DNA of 64,000 bases from Paracidovorax cattleyae (lineage in GTDB: Bacteria > Pseudomonadota > Gammaproteobacteria > Burkholderiales > Burkholderiaceae_C): the NCBI RefSeq assembly GCF_900104515.1, contig NZ_FNJL01000025.1, positions 1-64,000 on the forward strand, in the 5' to 3' direction. Positions within the stretch are counted from its first letter, which is position 1, and each line of letters opens with the position of its first letter. The notes beneath the pieces were generated by a model. The model was given only the letters and a program-made list of their open reading frames with translations, had not been told where the DNA came from and did not search any database. The position numbers and the translations under genes were made by a program. Of the stretch, positions 39,112 through 48,630 are shown in pieces.

Positions 39112-41835
39112 ATGACTGCTCAGACCGACCCTCAGGCCGGAAAAACCGCGACGTCCACCCCCGACACCGACCAACAGGAAACCCGCGAGTGGATGGACGC
39201 ACTGTCTGCCGTGATCGACCGCGAAGGCGCTGAGCGGGCCCACTTCCTGCTCGAGCAATTGCTCGAACACGCGCGCCAGAGCAGCATCGACATGCCGTTC
39301 TCCGCCAACACCGGCTACGTGAACACGATCGAGCCCAGCCAGGAGGCACACTGCCCCGGCAACCTCGAGATTGAAGCCCGCCTGCGCGCCTACATGCGCT
39401 GGAACGCCATGGCGATGGTGGTCAAGGCCAACCGCCACCACCCGCCCGAAGGCGGCGACCTGGGCGGCCACATCGGCTCCTTCGCCTCGCTGGCCAACAT
39501 GTTCGGCGCGGGCTTCAACCATTTCTGGCATGCAGAGAGCGAGAACCACGGCGGCGACCTGCTGTACATCCAGGGCCACGTCTCGCCCGGCATCTACGCA
39601 CGCGCCTACCTGGAAGGCCGCCTGACCGAGGAGCAACTGCTGAACTTCCGCCAGGAAGTGGACGGCAGGGGCCTGTCCAGCTATCCGCACCCCAAGCTGA
39701 TGCCGGAGTTCTGGCAGTTCCCCACGGTCTCGATGGGCCTGGGCCCGCTGATGGCCATCTACCAGGCCCGCTTCCTGAAGTACCTGCAGGCCCGCGGCAT
39801 CGCCAACACCGAGAACCGCAAGGTCTGGGTGTTCTGCGGCGACGGCGAGATGGACGAAGTGGAGTCGCTGGGCGCCATCGGCCTGGCCGCGCGCGAGAAC
39901 CTCGACAACCTGATCTTCGTCATCAACTGCAACCTGCAGCGCCTGGACGGCCCGGTGCGCGGCAACGGCAAGATCATCCAGGAGCTGGAAGGCGAATTCC
40001 GCGGCTCCGGCTGGAACGTGGTCAAGCTGCTGTGGGGCAAGGGCTGGGACGACCTGCTGGCCCGCGACAAGGACGGCGCGCTGCGCAAGATCATGATGGA
40101 GTGCAACGACGGGGACTACCAGTCGTTCAAGGCCAATGACGGCGCCTACGTGCGCAAGAACTTCTTCGGCCGCGATCCGCGCACGCTGAAGATGGTCGAG
40201 CACATGAGCGACGACGAGATCTGGAACCTGCGCCGCGGCGGCCACGACGCGCAGAAGGTCTATGCGGCGTTCAAGGCGGCCAACGAGCACCAGGGCCAGC
40301 CCACCGTGCTGCTGGTGAAGACCGTCAAGGGCTTCGGCATGGGCAAGATCGGCGAGGGCAAGAACACGGTCCACCAGACCAAAAAGCTCGGTGACGAGGA
40401 CATCAAGGCCTTCCGCGACCGCTTCAACATCCCGATTCCCGACAGCCAGATCGCCGACCTGCCGTTCTACAAGCCGGCTGACGACACCCCGGAAATGAAG
40501 TACCTGCACGAGCGCCGCAAGGCCCTCGGCGGCTACCTGCCGCACCGCCGCACGAAGGCCGACGAGAGCTTCACCGTGCCGTCGCTGGAGACCTTCAAGG
40601 CCGTGCTCGATGCCACGCCCGAAGGCCGCGAGATCTCGACCACGCAGGCGTACGTGCGCTTCCTCACGCAGCTGCTGCGCGACCAGGCCATCGGCCCGCG
40701 CGTGGTGCCCATCCTGGTGGATGAGGCGCGCACCTTCGGCATGGAAGGCCTGTTCCGCCAGATCGGCATCTACAACCCGCATGGACAGCAGTACACCCCG
40801 GTGGACAAGGACCAGGTGATGTACTACCGCGAGGACAAGGCCGGCCAGATCCTGCAGGAAGGCATCAACGAGGCCGGCGGCATGAGCAGCTGGATCGCGG
40901 CCGCCACGTCGTACAGCACGAACAACCGGATCATGATCCCGTTCTACGTGTACTACTCGATGTTCGGCTTCCAGCGCATCGGCGACCTGGCCTGGGCGGC
41001 CGGCGACATGCAGGCGCGGGGCTTCCTGCTGGGCGGCACGTCGGGCCGCACCACGCTGAACGGCGAAGGCCTGCAGCACGAGGACGGCCACAGCCACATC
41101 CTGGCCAACACCATTCCCAACTGCATCAGCTACGACCCGACCTTCGCGCACGAGGTCGCCGTCATCATGCACGACGGCCTGAAGCGCATGGTCGAGCGCC
41201 AGGAGAACGTCTTCTATTACCTGACGCTGCTCAACGAGAACTACGCCATGCCCGGCCTGCAGCCCGGCACGGAGGAGCAGATCATCAAGGGCATGTACCT
41301 CAGCCGGCAGGCGCCGGCCCTCAAGAAGGGCGCGCCCGCGGTGCAGCTGCTGGGCAGCGGCACGATCCTGCGCGAGTCGTTCGTCGCCCAGGAACTGCTG
41401 GAGAAGGACTGGGGCGTGGCCGCATCCGTGTGGAGCTGCCCGAGCTTCAACGAGCTGACGCGCGACGGCCAGGAGGCGGAGCGCTGGAACCTGCTGCACC
41501 CCACGGAAACGCCGCGCACCTCGTTCGTGGAGGAACAGCTCGGCAAGACCGAGGGACCGGTGATCGCGTCCACCGACTACATGAAGGCGTACGCCGAGCA
41601 GATCCGTCCGTTCGTGCCCAAGGGCCGGACGTACAAGGTGCTGGGCACCGACGGCTTCGGCCGCAGCGACTTCCGGCGCAAGCTGCGCGAGCACTTCGAG
41701 GTGGACCGCCACTACATCGTCGTGGCCGCGCTCAAGGCCCTGGCCGAGGACGGCAAGCTGCCCGCCGCCAGGGTGGCCGAGGCCATCCAGAAGTACGGCA
41801 TCCAGGCCGACAAGGTCAACCCGCTGCACGCCTGA
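39112..41835 (+). CDS. aceE: Pyruvate dehydrogenase E1 component (homodimeric)
   Basis: A 907-residue ThDP enzyme that decarboxylates pyruvate and reductively acetylates the lipoyl groups of E2. ThDP/Mg binding is in FCGDGEMDEVESLGAIGLAAREN and FVINCNLQRLDGPVRGNGKI; the N-terminal GYVNTIEPSQEAHCPGN and the HFWHAESENHGGDLLYIQGH block are diagnostic of gammaproteobacterial-type homodimeric E1. AAGGAGACA seven bases ahead of ATG 39112 fixes the start. First gene of the aceE-aceF-lpdA operon, divergent from a two-component system. Confidence 0.97.
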   Translation: MTAQTDPQAGKTATSTPDTDQQETREWMDALSAVIDREGAERAHFLLEQLLEHARQSSIDMPFSANTGYVNTIEPSQEAHCPGNLEIEARLRAYMRWNAMAMVVKANRHHPPEGGDLGGHIGSFASLANMFGAGFNHFWHAESENHGGDLLYIQGHVSPGIYARAYLEGRLTEEQLLNFRQEVDGRGLSSYPHPKLMPEFWQFPTVSMGLGPLMAIYQARFLKYLQARGIANTENRKVWVFCGDGEMDEVESLGAIGLAARENLDNLIFVINCNLQRLDGPVRGNGKIIQELEGEFRGSGWNVVKLLWGKGWDDLLARDKDGALRKIMMECNDGDYQSFKANDGAYVRKNFFGRDPRTLKMVEHMSDDEIWNLRRGGHDAQKVYAAFKAANEHQGQPTVLLVKTVKGFGMGKIGEGKNTVHQTKKLGDEDIKAFRDRFNIPIPDSQIADLPFYKPADDTPEMKYLHERRKALGGYLPHRRTKADESFTVPSLETFKAVLDATPEGREISTTQAYVRFLTQLLRDQAIGPRVVPILVDEARTFGMEGLFRQIGIYNPHGQQYTPVDKDQVMYYREDKAGQILQEGINEAGGMSSWIAAATSYSTNNRIMIPFYVYYSMFGFQRIGDLAWAAGDMQARGFLLGGTSGRTTLNGEGLQHEDGHSHILANTIPNCISYDPTFAHEVAVIMHDGLKRMVERQENVFYYLTLLNENYAMPGLQPGTEEQIIKGMYLSRQAPALKKGAPAVQLLGSGTILRESFVAQELLEKDWGVAASVWSCPSFNELTRDGQEAERWNLLHPTETPRTSFVEEQLGKTEGPVIASTDYMKAYAEQIRPFVPKGRTYKVLGTDGFGRSDFRRKLREHFEVDRHYIVVAALKALAEDGKLPAARVAEAIQKYGIQADKVNPLHA

Positions 41836-41852
41836 CCCCGCCGGAGACGTAC

Positions 41853-41923
41853 TTTGAACCCCCACGCTCACATTCATTCGCTGCCCCCCGAGGGGGCGCA
41901 TGCCTCCTTTGAGGCGGCTCGGC
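41853..41923 (+). repeat. Structured intergenic element between aceE and aceF
   Basis: The 99-base gap contains two hairpins: GCCCCC-CGA-GGGGGC (41883-41897) and GCCTC-CTTT-GAGGC (41902-41915), preceded by CCCCCACGCTCAC. From memory, near-identical text (CCCC-rich, then TGCCTCCTTTGAGGCGGC) recurs between genes in Acidovorax and related genomes, which would make this a REP-like repeat; no second copy is present in this window. There is no T-run, so it is unlikely to terminate transcription; it may instead stabilise or process the operon mRNA. Confidence 0.5.
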
Positions 41924-41934
41924 AGGAGACATAA

Positions 41935-43632
41935 ATGGCACTGATTGACATCAAGGTCCCGGACATCGGGGATTTCGACGCCGTCGGCGTGATCGAACTG
42001 CTGGTGAAGCCCGGCGACACGGTGAAGGCCGAGCAGTCGCTCATCACCGTGGAGTCCGACAAGGCTTCCATGGAGATCCCTTCCAGCCACGCCGGCGTGG
42101 TGAAGGAGGTCAAGGTCAAGATCGGCGACCAGGTGAGCGAAGGCTCCGTGATCGTCGTGGTCGAGGCCGAAGGGGAGGGCGCTCAGCCCGCCGCGGCACC
42201 CGCAGCGAAGGCGGAAGCCCCCGCGCCGGCTGCGGCATCCACTCCGGCGCCGGCACCTGCGGCCGCCGCTCCCGCACCGGCCGCGTCGGGCCCGATCGAC
42301 GTGAAGGTGCCGGACATCGGCGACTTCAAGGACGTGGCGGTGATCGAGCTGCTCGTGAAGCCCGGCGATACGGTCAAGGAAGAGCAGTCGCTTTTCACCG
42401 TCGAATCCGACAAGGCCTCCATGGAGATTCCGTCGCCAGCCGCCGGCGTGGTGAAGGAACTGAAGATCAAGATCGGCGACAAGGTGAACGTGGGCGACCT
42501 CGTGGCCGTGCTGGAAGGCGCGGTCGGTGCCCCGTCGGCTGCACCCGCCGCAGCACCTGTGGATCGCCCGGCTCCCCAGTCCGAACCCGACACGCGCACT
42601 CCCCGACAACTGCCGGCCGAGGAAGCCGCACCGCAGGCGGGGGTCGCCACTGCGTCTGCTCCGGCACCCGAGCCGCATGCCCCGGGCGCCGCGCCCGTCG
42701 GCCTGCCGCATGCATCGCCCTCGGTGCGCAAGTTCGCCCGCGAACTGGGCGTGCCGCTGGAAGAGGTCAAGGGCTCCGGCCCCAAGGGCCGCATCACGCA
42801 GGAAGACGTGCAGGCCTTCACGAAGCAGGTGATGGCGGGCGGCGTGCAGACCAGGGCCCAGGCGGCCAAGGCACCTGCCGGCAGCGGCTCCGGCGCGGGC
42901 ATGGACCTGCTGCCGTGGCCGAAGGTGGACTTCGCCAAGTTCGGCGGCGTGGAGCGCAAGGACCTCTCGCGCATCAAGAAGATCAGCGGTGCGAATCTGC
43001 ACCGCAACTGGGTGATGATCCCCCACGTCACCAACAACGACGAGGCCGACATCACCGAGCTGGAAGCCTTCCGCGTTTCCACCAACAAGGAGAACGAGAA
43101 GTCCGGCGTGAAGGTGACGATGCTCGCCTTCGTGATCAAGGCCGTGGTGGCCGCGCTCAGGAAGTTCCCCGAGTTCAACACCAGCCTGGACGGCGACACG
43201 CTCGTCTACAAGCAGTACTTCCACATCGGCTTCGCGGCGGACACGCCCAACGGCCTCGTGGTGCCGGTGCTGAAGGATGCCGACAAGAAGGGCATCCTGC
43301 AGATCAGCCAGGAAATGGGCGAACTCGCCAAGAAGGCCCGCGACGGCAAGCTCGGCGCGGCCGACATGCAAGGCGGCTGCTTCTCGATCTCGTCGCTCGG
43401 CGGCATCGGCGGCACGCACTTCACGCCCATCATCAACGCCCCCGAAGTGGCCATCTTGGGCCTCTCGAAGGGCCAGATGAAGCCGGTGTGGGACGGCAAG
43501 CAGTTCGTGCCGCGCCTGGTGCTGCCGCTGTCGCTGTCGTACGACCACCGCGTGATCGACGGTGCCAGCGCCGCGCGCTTCAACGCCTACCTGGGCCACG
43601 TGCTGGCGGACTACCGCCGCATCCTGCTGTGA
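41935..43632 (+). CDS. aceF: Pyruvate dehydrogenase E2 (dihydrolipoyl acetyltransferase), two lipoyl domains
   Basis: A 565-residue E2. Two lipoyl domains (about 1-78 and 120-195) carry the modified lysines in ESDKASMEI (K43 and K160), separated by Ala/Pro-rich linkers; the E1/E3-binding domain is about 260-295 ([20 protein letters not shown]); the catalytic domain ends with [15 protein letters not shown], with catalytic H538. It transfers the acetyl group to CoA and forms the core of the complex. AGGAGAC precedes ATG 41935. The number of lipoyl domains is two rather than the three of E. coli. Confidence 0.97.
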   Translation: MALIDIKVPDIGDFDAVGVIELLVKPGDTVKAEQSLITVESDKASMEIPSSHAGVVKEVKVKIGDQVSEGSVIVVVEAEGEGAQPAAAPAAKAEAPAPAAASTPAPAPAAAAPAPAASGPIDVKVPDIGDFKDVAVIELLVKPGDTVKEEQSLFTVESDKASMEIPSPAAGVVKELKIKIGDKVNVGDLVAVLEGAVGAPSAAPAAAPVDRPAPQSEPDTRTPRQLPAEEAAPQAGVATASAPAPEPHAPGAAPVGLPHASPSVRKFARELGVPLEEVKGSGPKGRITQEDVQAFTKQVMAGGVQTRAQAAKAPAGSGSGAGMDLLPWPKVDFAKFGGVERKDLSRIKKISGANLHRNWVMIPHVTNNDEADITELEAFRVSTNKENEKSGVKVTMLAFVIKAVVAALRKFPEFNTSLDGDTLVYKQYFHIGFAADTPNGLVVPVLKDADKKGILQISQEMGELAKKARDGKLGAADMQGGCFSISSLGGIGGTHFTPIINAPEVAILGLSKGQMKPVWDGKQFVPRLVLPLSLSYDHRVIDGASAARFNAYLGHVLADYRRILL

Positions 43633-43645
43633 AAGGAAACCCGAC

Positions 43646-45484
43646 ATGGCAGTGATCGACATCAAGGTGCCCGACATCGGTGATTTTTCCGAAGTGGGCG
43701 TGATCGAAGTGCTGGTGAAAGCGGGCGACACCATCAAGGTGGAACAGAGCCTCATCACCGTCGAATCCGACAAGGCATCGATGGAAATCCCGTCGAGCCA
43801 TGCCGGCGTCGTCAAGGAATTGAAGGTGAAGGTCGGCGACAAGGTGGCCGAAGGCTCGGTGGTGCTGACGCTGGAAGCCGCCGATGCGGCGGCAGCTCCG
43901 GCACCCGCATCCGCACCTGCGGCGCCTGCGCAGGCTCCCGCGCCGGCCCCCAAGGCCGCAACTGCACCGGCTCCGGCCGCGGCGAGCTTCGGCGGCAATG
44001 CCGACCTCGAGTGCGACGTGCTCGTGCTGGGCGGTGGTCCTGGCGGCTACAGCGCGGCCTTCCGCGCGGCCGACCTGGGCCTGAAGGTCGTCATCGTCGA
44101 GCGCTACGCCACCCTCGGCGGCGTGTGCCTGAACGTGGGCTGCATCCCGTCCAAGGCGCTGCTGCACGTGGCGGCCGTCATCGACGAAGCCAGCCACCTG
44201 AAGGCGGCCGGCATCGACTTCGGCACGCCCCAGGTCAATGTGGACATGCTGCGCGGCCACAAGGAAAAGGTCATCGGCAAGCTGACCGGCGGCCTGGCCG
44301 CCATGGCCAAGATGCGCAAGGTGACCACTGTGCGTGGCGTGGGCCGGTTCGTGGGCGCCAACCACCTCGAGGTGGAAGAGACCACCGGCGTCAAGGGCCA
44401 GGAGAAGACGGGCAGCAAGAAGGTCGTGGCCTTCAAGCGCGCGATCATCGCCGCCGGCTCGCAGGCTGTGCACCTGCCGTTCATGCCCCAGGACCCGCGC
44501 GTGGTCGATTCGACCGGCGCGCTGGAGCTGAAGGAAGTGCCGAAGCGCATGCTGATCCTCGGCGGCGGCATCATCGGCCTGGAAATGGGCACCGTCTATT
44601 CCACCCTGGGTGCCCGCCTGGACGTGGTCGAGATGATGGACGGCCTGATGCAGGGCGCGGATCGCGACCTGGTCAAGGTGTGGCAGAAGATGAATGCCCA
44701 CCGTTTCGACAACATCATGCTCAAGACCAAGACGGTGGGGGCCGAAGCCACGCCCGAAGGCATCAAGGTCACGTTCGCCGCCGCGGAAGAGGGCGGCAAG
44801 GCACCCGAGCCGCAGGTCTATGACCTGGTGCTGCAGGCCGTGGGCCGCACGCCCAACGGCAAGAAGATCGGCGCGGACAAGGCCGGCGTGGCCGTGACCG
44901 ACCGCGGCTTCATCGACGTGGACGTGCAGATGCGCACCAACGTGCCGCACATCTTCGCCATCGGCGACATCGTGGGCCAGCCCATGCTGGCGCACAAGGC
45001 GGTGCACGAGGCGCACGTGGCGGCCGAAGTGATCGCGGGCGAACTCACGGGCGACAAGGCGCTGGCCTCGGCCGCGTTCAACGCCCGCGTGATTCCGAGC
45101 GTGGCCTACACCGACCCCGAAGTGGCCTGGGTGGGCCTGACCGAGGACCAGGCCAAGGCCCAGGGCATCAAGGTGAAGAAGGGCCTGTTCCCCTGGACGG
45201 CCTCCGGCCGCGCCATCGCCAACGGCCGCGACGAGGGCTACACCAAGCTGCTGTTCGACGACTCGCCCGAGGCCCATGGCCACGGCAGGATCCTGGGCGG
45301 CGGCATCGTGGGCACCCATGCCGGCGACATGATCGGCGAGATCGCCCTGGCGATCGAGATGGGCGCGGATGCCGTGGACATCGGCAAGACCATCCACCCG
45401 CACCCGACGCTGGGCGAGAGCATCGGCATGGCGGCGGAGATCGCGCACGGTTCCTGCACGGACGTTCCGCCGCAGAAGAAGTGA
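43646..45484 (+). CDS. lpdA: Dihydrolipoyl dehydrogenase (E3) with N-terminal lipoyl domain
   Basis: A 612-residue E3. Residues 1-78 are a lipoyl domain (K43 in ESDKASMEI), an Ala/Pro linker follows to about 115, then the FAD-NAD oxidoreductase: FAD motif [15 protein letters not shown], redox disulfide [13 protein letters not shown] (C161/C166), NAD motif [14 protein letters not shown], second FAD motif [17 protein letters not shown] and C-terminal HPHPTLGES with the catalytic His. It reoxidises dihydrolipoyl groups with NAD. Lipoyl-bearing E3 proteins occur in several betaproteobacteria and Neisseria. Thirteen bases after aceF. Confidence 0.97.
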   Translation: MAVIDIKVPDIGDFSEVGVIEVLVKAGDTIKVEQSLITVESDKASMEIPSSHAGVVKELKVKVGDKVAEGSVVLTLEAADAAAAPAPASAPAAPAQAPAPAPKAATAPAPAAASFGGNADLECDVLVLGGGPGGYSAAFRAADLGLKVVIVERYATLGGVCLNVGCIPSKALLHVAAVIDEASHLKAAGIDFGTPQVNVDMLRGHKEKVIGKLTGGLAAMAKMRKVTTVRGVGRFVGANHLEVEETTGVKGQEKTGSKKVVAFKRAIIAAGSQAVHLPFMPQDPRVVDSTGALELKEVPKRMLILGGGIIGLEMGTVYSTLGARLDVVEMMDGLMQGADRDLVKVWQKMNAHRFDNIMLKTKTVGAEATPEGIKVTFAAAEEGGKAPEPQVYDLVLQAVGRTPNGKKIGADKAGVAVTDRGFIDVDVQMRTNVPHIFAIGDIVGQPMLAHKAVHEAHVAAEVIAGELTGDKALASAAFNARVIPSVAYTDPEVAWVGLTEDQAKAQGIKVKKGLFPWTASGRAIANGRDEGYTKLLFDDSPEAHGHGRILGGGIVGTHAGDMIGEIALAIEMGADAVDIGKTIHPHPTLGESIGMAAEIAHGSCTDVPPQKK

Positions 45485-45527
45485 GTTGTTCCGCCGCTGG
45501 TGCGGCGGCCGCCCTTCGGCCACAAGA

Positions 45528-45551
45528 CAGGCAGCTTCGGCTGCCTTTTTT
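45528..45551 (+). terminator. Terminator of the pyruvate dehydrogenase operon
   Basis: AGGCAGC-TTCG-GCTGCCT, a UUCG tetraloop hairpin at 45529-45546, runs into six T residues (45546-45551). It lies about 45 bases after lpdA. Confidence 0.93.
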
Positions 45552-45756
45552 GTTTCCACCGGGCAGCGGTATCGGAATGCGATGGGCGCAGCTGCGCCGG
45601 CGTCCTCCACTGCGGAACGTCCGCACCGCAATGGCCGCGTGGCCCTGGACGGCGCCTATCATCCCCGAGAGCCGCCTCGCCAGGACACCGATAGCGCGGC
45701 CTGCCGGCCAACAGAGGGTCGGCGAGGGCCGGCACCCAAAAGGAGACACAACCCCC

Positions 45757-46722
45757 ATGCGCATCCGATACGCTTTTCCCGCTGCACTGCTGGCCCTGTC
45801 CGGCACCGCCTTTGCCGCCTGGCCGGATCGGCCCATCACCATGGTCGTTCCCTTTCCCCCCGGCCAGGCCACGGACATCTTCGCGCGGGCCCTGGCTGAG
45901 AAGCTCGGCGCCCGCCTGGGCCAGCCGCTGGTGGTGGACAACAAGGCGGGGGCCGGCAGCAACATCGGCACCGAGCAGGTGGTGCGTTCCAAACCGGATG
46001 GCTACACGCTGGTCATGGCGGGCAGTGCCATGGCGGTGAACCAGACGCTCTACCGCAAGGTGAATTTCGACCCGCGCAAGGATCTGCAGGGCATCAGCCT
46101 GGTGGCCAAGGTGCCGCTGGTGTTCCTGGCGAACCCGGCTTCGGGTATTCGCAGCATGCAGGACCTGGTGGCCCGCGCGCGGGCCGAGCCCGGCAAGCTG
46201 AGCTATGCGAGCGCCGGCATCGGCGGAACGCAGCACCTGAGCGCCGAGATGGTGAAGGCGCGCGCCCGCATCGAGATCGAACACATCCCGTACAAGGGCA
46301 GCGGTCCCGCGCAGGCCGACTTCCTGGGCGGGCAGGTGCCGCTGATGGTGGATTCGGTCACGGCGGGCCTGGCGAACATCCAGGCAGGCAAGGCCGTGCC
46401 GTTGGGCGTGACCTCCGCCACGCGCTCCAGCCAGTTGCCCCAGGTGCCCGCGATCGCCGAGAGCGGCCTGCCGGAGTTCAAGGGCTTCGAGGCCGTGGGC
46501 TGGCTGGGGCTGATGGCTCCCAAGGGCACGCCCCGGCCCGTCGTGGACCGTCTGAACCGCGAGGTGGTGGACATCCTGAACAGCCCGGACATGCAGAAAT
46601 TCATCCGCGACCGCGGCTCCGAGCCCGCACCCACGACGCCCGAGGCGATGGACCAGTTCGTCGCCAGCGAGATCGTGGAGTGGGGCAGGGCGGTGAAGCA
46701 GTCCGGCGCCTCGGTGGATTGA
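45757..46722 (+). CDS. Bug-family tripartite tricarboxylate transporter receptor (orphan)
   Basis: A 321-residue exported receptor. Signal peptide about 1-20 (ending AFA-A), then [54 protein letters not shown] and [18 protein letters not shown], the Bug signature. AAGGAG lies nine bases upstream of ATG 45757. No membrane transporter subunits are adjacent, and the pyruvate dehydrogenase terminator separates it from lpdA, so it is probably transcribed alone. Ligand unknown. It is the second Bug gene in the window; the two differ clearly in sequence. Confidence 0.88.
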   Translation: MRIRYAFPAALLALSGTAFAAWPDRPITMVVPFPPGQATDIFARALAEKLGARLGQPLVVDNKAGAGSNIGTEQVVRSKPDGYTLVMAGSAMAVNQTLYRKVNFDPRKDLQGISLVAKVPLVFLANPASGIRSMQDLVARARAEPGKLSYASAGIGGTQHLSAEMVKARARIEIEHIPYKGSGPAQADFLGGQVPLMVDSVTAGLANIQAGKAVPLGVTSATRSSQLPQVPAIAESGLPEFKGFEAVGWLGLMAPKGTPRPVVDRLNREVVDILNSPDMQKFIRDRGSEPAPTTPEAMDQFVASEIVEWGRAVKQSGASVD

Positions 46723-46763
46723 CGCCACCTGCAAGGCACGGGGGAACGCCGTCGGCGGCCTCG

Positions 46764-47540
46764 TCAAGGAGCCGCGGTGCCGGGTGCTTTCGGCATGTGC
46801 GCCTGCAGCTCGCACAGGGCGCTGGAGAGCCGCTGCGACCGTGCCGCGGCTGCCGGGCTCTCCGCCTGTGCGGCCTCGATGTCCGCCTCGATGGCGGCCT
46901 GCGCGTGCTGCGCGAACGCATGCCATGCGGGCGGATCCAGCAACTGGTGCGCAGCCTGCAGCAGATCGATGCCGGGAGCATAGGCGGCCGCCAGCTTGCG
47001 TACGGAGTTCAGCGCAAACGGGGGGCACGCCAGGGCCTGGACGGCCACCGAGCGTGCGGCTGAACGTGGCGAGTGCCCCTTGTCGCCATGGCGCCAAGCC
47101 TGCGCTGCGGTCCATGCCGCGAAGAGATAGATCATCGCTGCGGCAGCCAGTTGCACGGCTTCGCCAGGCCACACGAACAGCGCTGCCGGCAGCAGCAGGA
47201 ACAGCGACGCGCCCAGCCCGTAGAGCGGCAGCGCGAAATGGCGAAAGCTGTCGGCATGGGCCTGGAGGCGCCGAACCGCGGCGGCGTCGCCCGGCAACCG
47301 GACCTGGTCGGGTTGCCAGCGCAGCAGGTACACGGGTTGGTGCGGCGACAGCAGCGCAGGCCAGGCCAGGTAGGCCCAGCGGACTTCGAAGCCCTGGGTG
47401 GCCAGCATGGCGTGCCAGCGCGTGCGGCCTGGGCGGCGGACCAGCCCGGCGCCCTCGGCCAGGGGCACGCAGGCGTCGTACGCATAGAACGCGCAGATGG
47501 CCAGCATGACCTGCGCCTCGGGGCTGATCAACGGGAACAC
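46764..47540 (-). CDS. Hypothetical membrane protein
   Basis: A 258-residue protein I do not recognise. It contains two likely transmembrane segments in the middle (about 103-127, LPLYGLGASLFLLLPAALFVW, and 130-148, VQLAAAAMIYLFAAWTAAQAW) and an Ala-rich helical C-terminal region. An N-terminal segment AYDACVPLAEGAGLVRRPGR lies ahead of the membrane part. It is followed on the same strand by nothing closer than aceF's neighbours, and preceded by the DUF2167 gene at 78 bases; the two may be co-transcribed. Confidence 0.65.
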   Translation of the reverse strand: MFPLISPEAQVMLAICAFYAYDACVPLAEGAGLVRRPGRTRWHAMLATQGFEVRWAYLAWPALLSPHQPVYLLRWQPDQVRLPGDAAAVRRLQAHADSFRHFALPLYGLGASLFLLLPAALFVWPGEAVQLAAAAMIYLFAAWTAAQAWRHGDKGHSPRSAARSVAVQALACPPFALNSVRKLAAAYAPGIDLLQAAHQLLDPPAWHAFAQHAQAAIEADIEAAQAESPAAAARSQRLSSALCELQAHMPKAPGTAAP

Positions 47541-47618
47541 GGCAGACTTTCGGGCATCGGTGCTGCGGATGGGGCTGCAATAAGCGGCAACGGGGCGCAG
47601 GGGCCGCCCCTTGCGCCC

Positions 47619-48476
47619 TCAGGCGTCCTTCTTGCGGCCGAAGAGCTTGCCGATGCCCGCCAGCAGGCCGGCAGCCCCGGCCAGCAGCAGCTTCCAGAAC
47701 CCGGCGATGAAGCCGCCGATCACGGCCCACAGCCCCTTTTTCGTGGCGACCGCGGCGGCACCTCCCAGTACCAGGGCGCCCAGCCCGATCTGGGCGATCT
47801 TGTCGCCGTTCCTGAATTCGGCATAGGACTGGCCGCTGTTGTACTTGAAGCCGGTGAGCACCTGCTTGAATTCCTCGGTGTCCTGGGCGAGGGCGTCGGG
47901 ATCGGACACGAGGACGGCGCTCATCACCCCCGTGCGCCCGAGGATGCGCGAGGTGTAGTTGATGGCTTTGTGGCCGCTCTCGTCGCGCAGGCGCAGGCCC
48001 CATTCCAGCCGCTTGCTCTGCGTGTCGTAATGCGGCTCGACCTGCCAGCCCTCCGTGTAGAGGGCCTCCATGCCCAGCTTCTTGCGCTGCTTGTTGCTCT
48101 GCACATCCGATGCCTTCATGGATGACAGCAGTTCCGCGGCATTGATCTTCTCGTCGTCCTTGACGTAGCCGGTATCGTCGAAGGAGAACACGGCGAACCA
48201 TTTCAGCGTGCCGGGCGCGATCAGGTAGTGGTCGGGCGAGGGCGGGTTCCCATAGAGTTCCAGCAGCTTGGCCGTGTCCTGCTCGCCCAGGAACCGGTAG
48301 CCGCCAGGAATCCGGATCGTGGCCTGGCTGCCGATATCCCCCTGCCCCTGGTCGATCCAGTGGAGCGCTTTCACTTTTGCCTCGATCTGCGCCTGCCGGT
48401 CCGGTTCCGCTCCTTGCGCCCATGCGCCGATGGACAACCCCATACCCACGATGGCCGCGGCCAACTGCTTTCTCAT
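47619..48476 (-). CDS. DUF2167 family membrane protein
   Basis: A 285-residue exported or membrane protein. Signal peptide about 1-20 (ending AWA-Q), then a soluble domain with ATIRIPGGYRFLGEQDTAKLLELYGNPP, WFAVFSFDDTGYVKDDEKINA and the DSxxRRLEWGLRL-like pattern of DUF2167, and a C-terminal membrane region (about 225-270, LGALVLGGAAAVATKKGLWAVIGGFIAGFWKLLLAG) with a basic end. The family is widespread but uncharacterised. Divergent from the methyltransferase gene. Confidence 0.85.
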   Translation of the reverse strand: MRKQLAAAIVGMGLSIGAWAQGAEPDRQAQIEAKVKALHWIDQGQGDIGSQATIRIPGGYRFLGEQDTAKLLELYGNPPSPDHYLIAPGTLKWFAVFSFDDTGYVKDDEKINAAELLSSMKASDVQSNKQRKKLGMEALYTEGWQVEPHYDTQSKRLEWGLRLRDESGHKAINYTSRILGRTGVMSAVLVSDPDALAQDTEEFKQVLTGFKYNSGQSYAEFRNGDKIAQIGLGALVLGGAAAVATKKGLWAVIGGFIAGFWKLLLAGAAGLLAGIGKLFGRKKDA

Positions 48477-48630
48477 GCTCTTTCCTGTTATGTATTGATT
48501 TTGGATGCGGGCGGGCCATGCCTGGCCCGCGCCGCCAGCACTGTATCCGGTATGGCACGGCCGATTGCAGCGCTGTGTATCTCACGGGCCGCCGCAGCAG
48601 GGCGCTTGCCGGACGCCGCGCCGCAGCGAT

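Noticed and set aside
42181-42300. GC-rich quasi-repeats in aceF (and at about 43880-43990 in lpdA) as tandem repeats
   Set aside because: They encode the flexible Ala/Pro linkers between lipoyl domains and have no regular unit.
39016-43998. A 1660-codon open frame on the minus strand across aceE and aceF
   Set aside because: It is antisense to two well-identified genes; its composition is rich in Arg, His, Ala and Gly from reverse-reading GC-rich codons, with no domains or ribosome site.
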